Positions 13,101 to 23,500 of a stretch of 42,500 nucleotides of DNA are shown here, piece after piece; the stretch's first letter is position 1; every line of letters starts with the position of its first letter. The notes beneath the pieces are model-generated. The model worked only from the letters and a program-made list of their open reading frames with translations. It did not search any database and was not told the origin of the DNA. The translations under genes were made by a program, and so were the position numbers. The stretch is from Chrysomallon squamiferum (Eukaryota > Mollusca > Gastropoda > Neomphalida > Peltospiridae): contig CM022671.1 of the NCBI GenBank assembly GCA_012295275.1, positions 12,570,678 through 12,613,177 of the forward strand, given 5' to 3'.

Positions 13101-14997
13101 GATTAAAACTGAGGATATCATATATGGTTATTTATTTATTATTTCTAAAATGAATGTGTTGAATGTGTGATTAGCCACATGTTATAATATTTTAACAACC
13201 AGTTCACCAAGCTCCTGAAATACAAAGAATGTCACAGATTTTTCAAAATAGTCTATAAAGAAAATATTGTTCAACATGTCTCACTCCATGCTTCCTGCAT
13301 GCACAAAATATTGACACTGGATAAAGCTGCAGCTTCTGCTATCTCTTCAATTCGCTGAATCAGAGCATCTCTCTAAAAACAAAGCAAATATATATGTATA
13401 TGTCTATCATTTTATATGTATTTATATTTGTACAAAAAATAAACTGAAACACTTTCTGACAATATTACTATTAAACTAACTTTTGGAAATATTTTTTTTT
13501 TATTTATGTATTTTATTATTTTTAATTTATTACATAAATACCAGTAGTATATCTTTTGGAAGAAATTATCTTAAGATATTTTGAAATTCATAAACTAAAT
13601 TAAAAAAAATTGCAAAAATCTGACAAATTATTAATTTAAATGTTTTTATTTTATTTATTTATTTGTTATTGTAGTTTTTATTTTATTTTGTTTAAACAAG
13701 AAAGAGAGAGACAGGAAAATTTGTTTAGAAAGTGATGCTATTGTTGGAAACACAATTCTTTTTTGTACATATCAATTATTTATTATTTTACGTTATTTTA
13801 TTTATTTATTTATTTTTTTGTAAGAAGAAAAAAGATAAAAGAAACCTGTTTAGATATTGGTGCTGTTGTTGGAAGCACAATTCTATTCTGTATAGCACCA
13901 ACACGAACAGTTCTGGCTGCACGGACATCTTCAGTGAAGGAATCAAAGGCATAGCCTTGAATTTCAAAATCCTTCTTCTCAGACAAATTAAGTGCACTTT
14001 CTGGAAGTTCCAATTTCCTAAAAATTGTTGAAAGACAAAATTACTAAAGGAATATATATAAGATTCAACTTTATAAAATTATTTTTGTGGAAACAGCTGA
14101 TTTTGATTTCTTAACCTCACTACAAATACTCTTAATATTATTGTATTCATAATTTCAAAGTTTATTTTGAAAACTATTTTATTTTGGACAGACCGTATTC
14201 TATAAATTAATTTTTACAATAAGTTTCATTTACTTCTTTAGAAATATCAACACACTACAAGATGATAGATAAAAACAGTAAACAGAAGAACTGTTTTAAT
14301 ATTTCTTTACTTTGATCTTGTTTATTAGATACTTTATAATGAAAAAAGTTTGTAATCGTAGAAATTCATTAAAAACAGTGAAATGATTGGATTGACATTG
14401 GATATTTTCAAGTTGGTGAACAGACATTTTGGCTAGTTGTTTTTTTCACCACGAACTTGTCTACCTAGATGTTTTTGGCAACGACATTTTGGCCTTTCTT
14501 TCATTTACACGAGGACTTTTCTGACTGAATTTATTTTATTATTTTAAATTTTCATTATATGTAACAGAACATATATGAAGTCAACTCACAAAGCAATGTC
14601 TCAGTTCCTAGTTTTTGTTTATTTACAGACAGTCTGTTCAGGTTTTTGCATGCTGCTCTATGGCGAGAATGGTGTCCAAACTAAATAAGTATGTCAGGAT
14701 GTCAAGTCACAATGTGAGAGCAGTGGCGTGCAGAGGCGAGGCCAAAGCGGCGGTGGCCCAGGGCATCGAAAAGGGAGGTCGTTCAATCGGAGAAAAGAAT
14801 GTAATAAAGTTATTTGATTTATATTTAAATCGAACAGCGTTTATTTTATCTGTGTTCTCATATTCAAAATACCTTCCTTTCTTATAATATGTCTCAGTAC
14901 TAGGCCTTATACTTGAGTTGGCCCCGGGCTTTACCAGATTTCTGCACGCCACCTCGTGAGAGGTGGTCAACATAACTCTTCAAACTCTGCATCAGTA

Positions 14998-15052
<55 letters not shown>

Positions 15053-15210
15053 ATGTGTTTTAATGTCATTTTCGTAATTTAACTAACACTGTAACAGAAC
15101 TTTGCCTACCTAACTTCTTTACCAAACATAAGTCTTTTCACTTCCGCTAATTCTGCAGGAGGCAAGTATTTGTCTAAAAGACTTTCTATATTTTCTATTT
15201 GTGCAGCCAT
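4130..15210 (-). CDS. UPB1: Beta-ureidopropionase (beta-alanine synthase), complete, 14 exons, 385 aa
   Basis: Cytosolic nitrilase-superfamily enzyme that hydrolyses N-carbamoyl-beta-alanine (and beta-aminoisobutyrate) to the beta-amino acid, CO2 and ammonia, the last step of uracil/thymine degradation. Exons in transcript order: 15210-15110, 14017-13846, 13372-13285, 12926-12832, 12655-12571, 12306-12230, 11793-11739, 11124-11010, 9607-9526, 9307-9265, 7576-7550, 6871-6831, 4574-4488, 4219-4130. They join to 1158 nt without a stop; human UPB1 is 384 aa. The Glu-Lys-Cys catalytic triad is visible as Glu118 (CMQEAW), Lys195 (RKNHIP) and Cys232 (NICYGRHH). Arg235 and Arg325 correspond to human Arg236 and Arg326, where deficiency variants are reported. 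The start ATG has A at -3 and G at +4. Intron 6 needs a GC donor to keep frame. Family identity is essentially certain; single exon edges could move by a few bases. Confidence 0.96.
4575..6830 (-). other. UPB1 intron 12
   Basis: Mostly AT-rich sequence. Between about 5435 and 5745 there is a block clearly richer in G and C, with TGGACTGTTCC at 5518-5528 and its reverse complement at 5661-5671. This may be an unrecognised old repeat. Confidence 0.5.
8219..9140 (+). mobile_element. Non-LTR retrotransposon relic (jockey/CR1-like), ORF2 deleted
   Basis: Lies antisense in UPB1 intron 10. From about 8219 the plus strand encodes a broken ORF1: [10 protein letters not shown], a frameshift near 8370, then an open stretch to 8697 ([30 protein letters not shown]-type wording), then after a further frame change a zinc-knuckle remnant ([12 protein letters not shown], about 8830-8870). 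This is the gag-like ORF1 pattern of such elements. Straight after it comes 3'-UTR-like sequence ending in (ATTC)n at 9120-9140. The endonuclease and reverse transcriptase that should lie between are missing. The left limit is uncertain; 5' UTR could reach back to about 7900. Confidence 0.7.
8367..8697 (+). pseudogene. ORF1 (gag-like) fragment of the LINE relic
   Basis: Open without a stop from about 8367, no ATG in proper place. The wording ([20 protein letters not shown], then [17 protein letters not shown] and PTNIFI) follows the usual ORF1 nucleic-acid-binding domain, and the frame then breaks before the CCHC knuckles. Not a host gene: it sits in an intron on the opposite strand and has upstream and downstream breaks. 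Confidence 0.7.
11794..12229 (-). other. UPB1 intron 6, predicted GC-AG type
   Basis: Exon 6 must end after ...DFNE in phase 0, because the next exon begins TCT ACT TAT TAT (STYY, matching the family). The base pair after that Glu codon is GC, in the context GAA|GCAAGT, which matches the strong donor consensus of GC-AG introns. The nearby GT (four bases later) would frameshift into a stop. Confidence 0.75.
14721..14954. mobile_element. hAT-like MITE, 234 bp, in UPB1 intron 1
   Basis: The left end CAGTGGCGTGCAGA and right end TCTGCACGCCACCT form terminal inverted repeats sharing GTGGCGTGCAGA exactly. The flanks TGTGAGAG (14713-14720) and CGTGAGAG (14955-14962) look like an 8-bp target duplication with one mismatch. 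An 8-bp duplication and a CAG-type terminus fit the hAT superfamily. The inside is AT-rich in the middle, GC-rich at the ends, with no transposase. It overlaps no exon. Confidence 0.7.
15001..15050. repeat. (TAT)n microsatellite in UPB1 intron 1
   Basis: Perfect triplets over 50 bp, some 60 bp inside the intron from the exon 1 donor at 15109. Confidence 0.95.
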
Positions 15211-15442
15211 GTTTACTGTGTAGTGTTATCAAAGAATTATTATTATTATTATTATTTTATGCATTGGCAATGCCTATCATGTTGTTTATAATCGTAATAC
15301 TTCGACATATTACGACAGCGATTCTTGAAAATATACGAACACGAATAACTTATTACGAATGTACCCGAAAGATATCGGAAATAACTGAAAACTCAAAGTA
15401 CCAAACAACCGAGCAAAAACAACAACAAAATAAAACCGACAG
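15211..15442. promoter_or_regulatory. Head-to-head promoter region between UPB1 and ZSWIM7
   Basis: Only 232 bp separate the UPB1 ATG (minus) from the inferred ZSWIM7 ATG (plus), so both 5' UTRs and any core promoters must fit here. No clear TATA or CCAAT box is visible. A (TTA)n tract lies at 15237-15257 and the right half is A-rich. Bidirectional activity is inferred from geometry alone. Confidence 0.6.
15237..15257. repeat. (TTA)n tract in the shared UPB1/ZSWIM7 promoter
   Basis: Seven triplets, 27 bp upstream of the UPB1 start codon. Confidence 0.9.
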
Positions 15443-15458
15443 ATGAATCGAGATTTGG
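15443..15458 (+). CDS. ZSWIM7: ZSWIM7 first coding exon (inferred)
   Basis: ATG followed by four codons and one base, then donor GTATGG. The single leftover G joins the TA at the start of exon 2 to make Val. No other ATG-plus-donor between 15211 and 15998 that I examined supplied a one-base overhang and a plausible N-terminal length. The alternative start at 15773 has only phase-0 donors and would not fit. The Kozak context is poor (C at -3), so cDNA could move the start. Confidence 0.6.
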
Positions 15459-18151
15459 GTATGGCGATGAATAATTATGTCAAAAAATAATGCTTTAGTT
15501 TCTGAAGGTAGAACTAAAAATACAACAGATAATTCTAATTACTGTCTTATTATTTATACGTAAAACAGAGAAGGAGTTCCGCTTTTTATCACTCTAGTCT
15601 AAACTTAAAGTAAAGAGAATATTTTAAGATTGTTTGATGGGGATTATCACTATATGGAAAAGATGGTCTGGGCTTCTGGGGGGGAAACTTCAGTTATCTC
15701 CCACAACTGAAGCATTTCAGAGAACAAAATGACATATGTGTTAAGTAATTAAATTAATGAATCTGAGATGGAAAACTTGCATAATGATTCACCGAATGTT
15801 ATTACTGGGTTGACGGTGGTGTTAAAAACAAATTAAGTGTTGTGATTTGTTTTTTGTTTTTGTAATTTTATTGTTATTTACAGAAATACTTTAAAATGAA
15901 TCAGTAAATAGCAGTTACATTTATATGAAAACCATTTAAAAAGATTGTTGTGTATATTTAATAATTATTGTTTGTTTATTCTTATTTTTGAAAACTAGTA
16001 ACTTTGATAGAAGCATTTAGTGACAAGCTGATTCATGAAGTTGAATGTATCTTCAAGGAGAAAGATCATTGTAAGTATTTCTAATGTGTAACAAAAAATA
16101 TCCTGAATAGTAGAAGTTAGTACAGAATCCATGAGTATTGTATTCTAAAAATCTAATCTAAATATTTGTCAAGTTTAATATTAAACACAAACTAATGAAC
16201 TGGAAATGAAACATGTGACAGTACTTTTTACTTTTCTTGTGATATTAATTATCCATTGTTTTGGTTCATTACCTTTTAAATGTGGTTTAGATTTTAAAAT
16301 TATGAATATACACTATTTTGCAGTTATACAACATGTTTTTATATATACAGGTTTGAACAACTTTCAGTAAGACTGAATTTGAATTAAAAAACAACAAATA
16401 AATTTGTAATAAATACGTCATATATTAAAATGTAATGATTATTATTTTGTCTGACTAGTTCTACATAGTAAACATTTACTGTAATAATTATTATTAACTT
16501 ACAGTGACAGATGAAATTTTATTTGCGTGAGTATAAATGTTACAGGACACATAACTCATTGTACAGGTTATGTTGAGAATCATCGAAAAACATTTATAAA
16601 TTTTAGAAATAGCAAATTGTGCCTCCTGTTACATAAGACTATGCGAGTATTAATCAGTATACACAAAAATAATACTTTAGTAACTGAACAAAAAGTTGGA
16701 AAGACTGTAAAATTCCTGAATCGCTTTCTTTTTTTATTTTTTTTATTGTTTTATTGTTGTTTTTATTGTTTTATTGTTGTTATTCCGCTTCTTCCTGCTT
16801 AATCTGAAAAATGAGCTATTGGGTATTTAATCATCTTATTATTTTATTATCATTTTTATTTTTATTTTTATTTTTAATGCAGACTGCAGTACATATTTCA
16901 GGCTCCACTTCTTCCAGCACTGGACCTGGTTGACAACAGAGCTGTGACAATGGTAACTTCTCCAAGTGGGCGTAAACTATATCAGGTTTGTTTGAGGTCA
17001 CTGAATTGTCTGTATTAGGTAAATAGTCACTGTTTTTTTTATACCTTTCAGCACTGGCCTCTTTCTCAGCCTAGTCATCAATGACAGGCTGATGAAAGTG
17101 CATGATATCTTGCTTGTAAGAGTACCTGTGACATAGACACATTTTTTTGTTGTATTTTAATTAAACTCTGGCCGTTTGTGTAATATAAATAAAAATGTGT
17201 GAAACTAACATTCATTTATCTTCATTTTATTTTGTATTTTTTCCAGCAGAACCAAAACAATTTATATTATTATTATTATTTATTTTCTTTTTTTCTTTTA
17301 ACTTACTCTATATTCTTCCATAGGTCCGTTAGTTTGTTGGTACCATGAAAGTATTTTTATATGAATTATAACTGTTTCTAGGTGACGGGCAGTTCTGGTA
17401 AACCATACTTTTGTTTTATGAACTCTAAATACTGTTCATGTCCTGCTTACAGATACTCAGGTAAATATAGCATAGTATTCAAATTTAAATTGTTGTTACG
17501 GAACGTTTAACAGTTATTTTCTTTGGTAGACATAACTACATTAGGTTATTTATTAGTTCCAGAATTTCAAAATATGATGACATTATAGCTGATAGATGTA
17601 GTTAGGGCCTTATCTTCAAATTGTATATGCACAGCAATCTCTCTGTTTTAACCTAGAATGATGTAAAATTATTGTAATAAAAGTTGCTGTTTTTCAAAGA
17701 CTTTATCTCTAGCACTAAAACTTTAAAGGTCATAAGAAATAGCTTTTAACATTTAAGTTCTTTTAAGTATCATCATATTATTAGCATTATAATTATTTAC
17801 TCTGTTTATCATGCTTTTCTCTATTTCAGTTCTTCTGAAAGAAGACCATATTATGGTAAATATATTTGTACTGATTAGATGAAAATGAACTAAATAGTTT
17901 AATAAGAATTTAGAGGATCAAGATGGATTTGTTAATTCTCTTCAAACAGGAAAATGTCTCTCTTAGTATTTGAAAATGATCTAAAATTATACAATTTAAA
18001 TTTATTTTAGAAACCGGTATTTAGTATTAATTTTTTTATCTTTCAGTGTAAACATATATTGGCTCTGCAATTGTCTGATGCAGTAGGATTAACTAAGAAG
18101 ATTGACATCAGTGATCAGGAGATGACAAATATGATAATGCAGATGGACTGA
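15443..18151 (+). CDS. ZSWIM7: Zinc finger SWIM domain-containing protein 7 (SWS1 homologue), complete, 7 exons, 140 aa
   Basis: ZSWIM7/SWS1 is the SWIM-domain partner of SWSAP1 in the Shu complex, which promotes RAD51 filament assembly in homologous recombination (family knowledge). Coding exons: 15443-15458, 15999-16070, 16505-16526, 16883-16985, 17382-17460, 17830-17855, 18047-18151. Together they make 423 nt, or 140 aa plus stop, the same length as the human protein. The SWIM zinc motif CxC...CxH is Cys89, Cys91, Cys107 and His109 (YCSCPAY and IMCKHILA), split between exons 5 and 7. The conserved ALDLVD and SPSGRKLYQ segments precede it. Exon 1 (M-N-R-D-L plus one base) is inferred: it has a GTATGG donor, supplies the required phase, and gives the expected N-terminal length. 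Other exons are well supported by frame and GT-AG sites. Exons 3 (22 nt) and 6 (26 nt) are unusually small. Confidence 0.92.
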
Positions 18152-18411
18152 ACAAGTTTGTTAAGGAAACGATCAGTAAACAAAATCAGTGCAGAAGATT
18201 AATTCTTGGTAAGGTGATGAAATACAGAAACAAGGAATAGCATCGTATTACAAAGACCTGAAATGTGATCTGAGAAAGAACATTCTCCAGTTTCGATGTG
18301 TAGACTGTTTTACAACAAGCCAGTGATGGGTTTTTTTTCAGTGTCCAGTTAAGCCCAAGACTGAATACTTTCAAGCAGACCAGGACATTTAATGAAACTT
18401 TCCAAGAAAGC

Positions 18412-18417
18412 AATAAA
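18412..18417 (+). terminator. Candidate polyadenylation signal of ZSWIM7
   Basis: AATAAA 261 bp after the stop codon. Another AATAAA-like site lies near 18533. Not confirmed by transcript data. Confidence 0.4.
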
Positions 18418-20167
18418 TATTTACTTGAGAGATGATGTGTAATTTTTTAATTCTCTGGAAAAAATGTAAAAACAAATTTATTGAAAAATGAAATAATTCA
18501 CCAGAATTCTTTTTGACAAATGATTCCTTGATAATAAATTGTAATTTTAATAATGCTGTCTGCATGCTGTGTGTAGTCCTTTAAAAATTCAATGTTCATT
18601 TAAATTAGAGCTTGAAAGGTTTTAGTGGTCATATTATACTTCATCACATACTGATTTTTCTATTTAACTCACTATTAAATCTTTTTATCAGACTAACAAT
18701 TTAATTCTTAAATACAAAACAAGAAGGACTCATTTCAAAATGGGGGATTTGAGCTTTATTCAGAAAATGGATCTGAACCAAACCCATGGAATCACATGTA
18801 TTTTTTTGTTTAAATATTCCAAGTTCAGACTATGCTAACCTTACAGTTAATATGATTTATTTATGTATCAGATAAAAGATAACACAACAGAAAACAATAT
18901 TTTACAGTTTACTTCAAAAATAAAAACAATATTTATGGATCATTTTCAAGTTTTGCATTCTGAGTTAAGTACAAATATATATATTTAGTCATTAGGGTTA
19001 TGCTTACTTTAAAAATGAGAAAAATACTGATACGTAGAATTACCTGCTGTATTTTACAAATATTTTAATAATTATCAGTAAAATAGTTTATTACTATTGT
19101 TCAACCAAATGTGCAGTTTATAGACTTTATTTATGATTGTATGTTGAATGTTTAACCATGTCAAATAAATAATGGAGCACAACTTTTGTCTTTAAAGTCC
19201 AGATTGAATAGGCTATTTTCCATAACACTAGAAAGCCAGTACACAAAAAGTGATGGAAAATTTGACTTTCTGCTATTTCTGAAAATGCAGTATACATTTG
19301 AAATATCAAGATATTAAAGTAATTAATTCTGTTGAATCACATTTCTTATTTTCCAATTTTGTCCATTTGATCTACACAGTAAGCATAACTAAAAAGCTCA
19401 TATATATTATATATATATATATATATATTGACTTTTTTCGGTATCCAGCTATATGTATGCATATCGAAATGATCCTTTTCAAAACAATCTACTTTATTAC
19501 AGTCCTAATATCTAACATAATTCTTAAACCATGTCATTCCAAACAATTAAAAATAAATGTTATGGCTGTTTTATTGTTTATCAATGAACACTAATTGTCT
19601 TATTATTAGTATTAATATTATCTATTTAAAGAATACTTGGTTAAGTGAATAAAATGATTGGAATTTTCAGTTTTACTTTTTATTCCAATTGCACAATTAA
19701 TTTGTAAATGCACACCACACATCCTTACATACAAACCTAAAATTTTAAAATATCTTTTATAATATTGCACAGTTAGAGTTTACACTAAGCAAATATAAAA
19801 TATGCATGAGACATCCACATACAGTATAGTACACGTACAGATAAAAATACATTATGTAAATGATACTGTATGTATTATGTACAATTATTATTAAATATTA
19901 TACTTGTTTACAATTATTATTAAATATACTTGTTTACAATAAATAATGTGTATGTGTATTTTATTTCATTATAATTGAAAAGTAACTACAAGATGAACAA
20001 GATTTTTGAACTTCATTGTAAATATTTCATGTTCAAATATGTAAATTGTAAATTTGCAAAAAATATGCTTCTGTTGCTGTGAGCATTAATAAAAATCTAA
20101 TCATTGTATAAGTACACTCAGAGAATATATATACACACATATTTCCTCTTTTTTTTAACTACATTCC

Positions 20168-20173
20168 TTTATT
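20168..20173 (-). terminator. Candidate polyadenylation signal of PPM1D
   Basis: AATAAA on the minus strand, about 330 bp past the stop at 20505. Confidence 0.4.
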
Positions 20174-20504
20174 AAAAATTTGTTAAACGGTTTTGTTAGG
20201 ACTGTTAAAATACCAATACTATGAAACACTATTAAAAAGATAAGTAAAAATTAAAAACAAATAATATGACAAATAAGTTATCCCAGACAATACCAATGGC
20301 AAATTAAAGATGTACAACAAAACATAAAATAACATTAGCATTTCATATATCTAAAATGATACAATAAAAAAACAAATTTTGATTTCTGTTAAAGACAAAA
20401 AATAATTTAACTTTCTTGACATGACATGTAAATGACATATGTATGTAAGATATCTTTTTGATAATGATAAGAAATATCCAACATCTCCCTATGTGTCACT
20501 GTTG

Positions 20505-23500
20505 TTATCCCTCACACTTACGTAATTTCTTGGTTACTGGTTCATTAACAACATTACTGGCAGATTTGCGCTTCAGACATGTCAGTCTATTACGTTTTCT
20601 TTTATGATTGAATATACTGTTCTCCAGGCATATTGCTTGCCTAGCTGCATCTTTTGCATGCTGCAGGGTTCTACATGTTTTTTTTGCCAACGCTGCAGGT
20701 GTGCTAGACCGCAGCTGGTGACCATTAGCTCTGTACAGGTTGGAATTGTTAGTGTTTTTGCCCCCATGAGAAACAGCTTCTTTTTTGTCCTTTTTATGGA
20801 TAAGACTGTCAATGCTGCAGTTAATATTGAGCACTTTCTCAATAGAATTGAATGGTTTAGAAAATTTAAAAATGTGTCCAAAATTCTCACTGCTGCCTTT
20901 CCTGGTGGTAACATGTACATTGTCTCTGGTTGTCTGTAGAATTCCTAAGCACTTGCCATTTGATGACTTTTCCTTTGAGGTAGAGTTTCCATCCTTTGAC
21001 AAAGACTCACTGCATGAAGATTTGATTTTCTTTGACAGAGTTTCATTTGATGAAGATCTGACATCCTCTGAAAAAGTTTCATCTGAAGCAGTTTTCACAT
21101 TCTGTAACAAAGTTCCATTTGATGGAGGTTTCACATGTTCCTTTAAAGCATCAAACTTCGAGAAGCCTACAAGATCATGCATGTTCTTGATAATGGAACT
21201 TGTATTAGATGGACATTCAAAAGGTGATTTACTCTGAAATAAATTATTTGTCCCAGTGGTTTCTGGCTGTGAAGGATCAAATTTGTTCTCATTGTCTTTT
21301 GCACCTGAAGTGGTTTTCAAACTATTACGCTGATCTCCAGTTGTTTGTATTGGAGCTATACTAACTGCAGCTGACTGAATGAGTTTATCACAGTCTGCTC
21401 TCAGTGCAGAAAGTGTAGAAAGGGTCATTGGGTTCTCAGTTATACTATTACTTATGCAGGAATTATTATTAACAATTAAGTCTGCACAGTTAAGTACAGT
21501 TGATGGAATGGATGAATTCAAATGTTTTTTCGTAAATGCTTCATTGCGCTTTTTCTTAAGAAGTGTTAGTTTGCTGGGGCCAAGTGGATCAATGTAGACA
21601 ACAATAGCACTAGTGTTATCAGCCTTCATTAATCGTGACTGCCATTTGTTCAGAGCACGAGCAACCAATCGTTCTGCTGGATTGATCCAGTAGCTCAAAG
21701 ACACAGACTTAAACAAACAAATAAAAAATATATGTGTGTAATGTGTCATATAGTAATTACATACAGTTAAAGCACATTTGATTAACAGTAGTGATTTTTT
21801 TTCTTTTAACATAAAATTAGAAACAGTTTGGTTAGTGTATGATATTTTTTTTTTAACTTTTCAATATGTTAACTGGGCAACATACTATTATTATTTTTTT
21901 AAATCAAAACCTGTTTACAATAAATAATTGTAAAACATAAATGAGAAATATTTATTTTTATTTTTATCCTATTCAATTTAAAATGTGTATGTAAATGTTT
22001 AAATGTATAGACTACAGGCTGCCTAATCAACATATTGACAAGAGCAAACATTTCTTCATTACAAAAATGGGCAGGAATATCATAAAAATATTTTTAAAAT
22101 ATCAAACTGGTTCAAAATTTAATGAATAATATTTTTTGAAAATTAAAAATCGGTGTACATTTTCTAGTTTTCTAGCAGTCAGGCATAAACTGAAACCCAA
22201 TTAATGTCAATAATATAATTAAGAAATTTTTTTTTCCAAAAATATTCTGTTTGGCTACATGTAATTTACCTTTCATACTTGTATGTTAAACAAATTTCTG
22301 TTTTAATTTCTAATGTGAACTGAACCTGTTATCTCAGAAACTAATTTTATCTTGTCATTAATTATAATTTTCTAATTATGATCTTACCAAGTCATTAACT
22401 ATAATCTAATTATAATTTTACTGTGTTATTAATTAAAATGTAACAATGTCAATAGTTATAATCTTACCATGTCATTAATTATGCGTTCTTCAAAGTGCTT
22501 TTCTAAACACATCACCATTGTTACAGACTCTTCTGGTGACACCATGTTCCAAAGCCCATCTGAAGCAAATATCAGACATTTGTGCTTTGTTGGATCAATC
22601 TGATGAACTGACACATCAGGTTCAGGAGACACTACAAACTTTTCATTGTAGTAATCGTAACTCCACAGATCTCCTAAAATAATGGAAATAAATTAACACT
22701 GCAGTGAAAAAGAAACAAAAAACACACCAAAAGGTAGCATCAGATGTTCTCTACTGTTAATCATAGAAGTTGCTTATTTCTTGAGTTAAATTAAAATTAT
22801 TAGAGTAATAAACACTACTGTTTTTCAATTACATCTGTTTTTGTAAAGGATATCTGTCAAGCTGTAAATGAACTACTACCAGAATTCTAATTAGTTTGCT
22901 TCCTTTAAAAAAATATATTAAGGACATTTTTACATCTGAATTGATTTTTTACTTTATTTTCTGTTTACTGATCTCATTTTGATATATTATGTGAACATGT
23001 GTTCATGCATGTTGTTCAAAGTTACTTCTTTAGTGTCTGATTGCTGGTTTTCATCTTTAAACACCATTGTAAAAACCGTTTTCATTTAATCAATAACAAA
23101 TAAATTGTTGTTAAGAACCATTTTGTTTTCATGTATAACAAAAATGAAATAGCTGGTTTGAATCAATTATCATCTTCAGTGAGATGTGTGTGTGTGTGTG
23201 TGTTTTAGTTTATCTTACCCAATGATCTGGCAACAGCAAGAAACGGGATTTCATCAATGTGAGTGCTTCGGCGAATGGGTCCTTTGTGATTAAGATTTGG
23301 CCGCCGCCAAACTACCCTTTGAACTCCTGATTTGCACATCACTGCTCCTCCACTTTCTTCAATTCGAGATTTTTCTTCTGGGCTCTCTGGTTTATGGTCC
23401 TGTCACAACCATAGTAGAAAAAAATAAATAAAGAATATAGTAATGTAATAGTGAAACAAAAATATTCTCCAACACTGTATTAATAATTATGTGTATCTCA

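Larger units (their letters stand above)
18152..20504. other. Convergent 3' UTR/intergenic region between ZSWIM7 and PPM1D
   Basis: Contains the 3' ends of both genes and a (TA)n run near 19399-19429. Around 19880-19940 the sequence TTGTTTACAATTATTATTAAATA is present in short tandem form. No further gene seen. Confidence 0.6.

Noticed and set aside
13732-14031. Plus-strand ORFs at UPB1 exon 2
   Set aside because: Shadows of the minus-strand UPB1 exon.
14615-14887. 90-codon plus ORF (and its minus partner) in UPB1 intron 1
   Set aside because: Explained by the GC-richer ends of the hAT-like MITE.
15773-15822. Alternative ZSWIM7 start (M-E-N-L-H-N)
   Set aside because: Available donors leave phase 0, but exon 2 needs a one-base overhang; the N-terminus would also be longer than in the family.
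20604-21597. Plus-strand ORFs opposite PPM1D exon 5
   Set aside because: Antisense shadows of the real coding exon; no family likeness.
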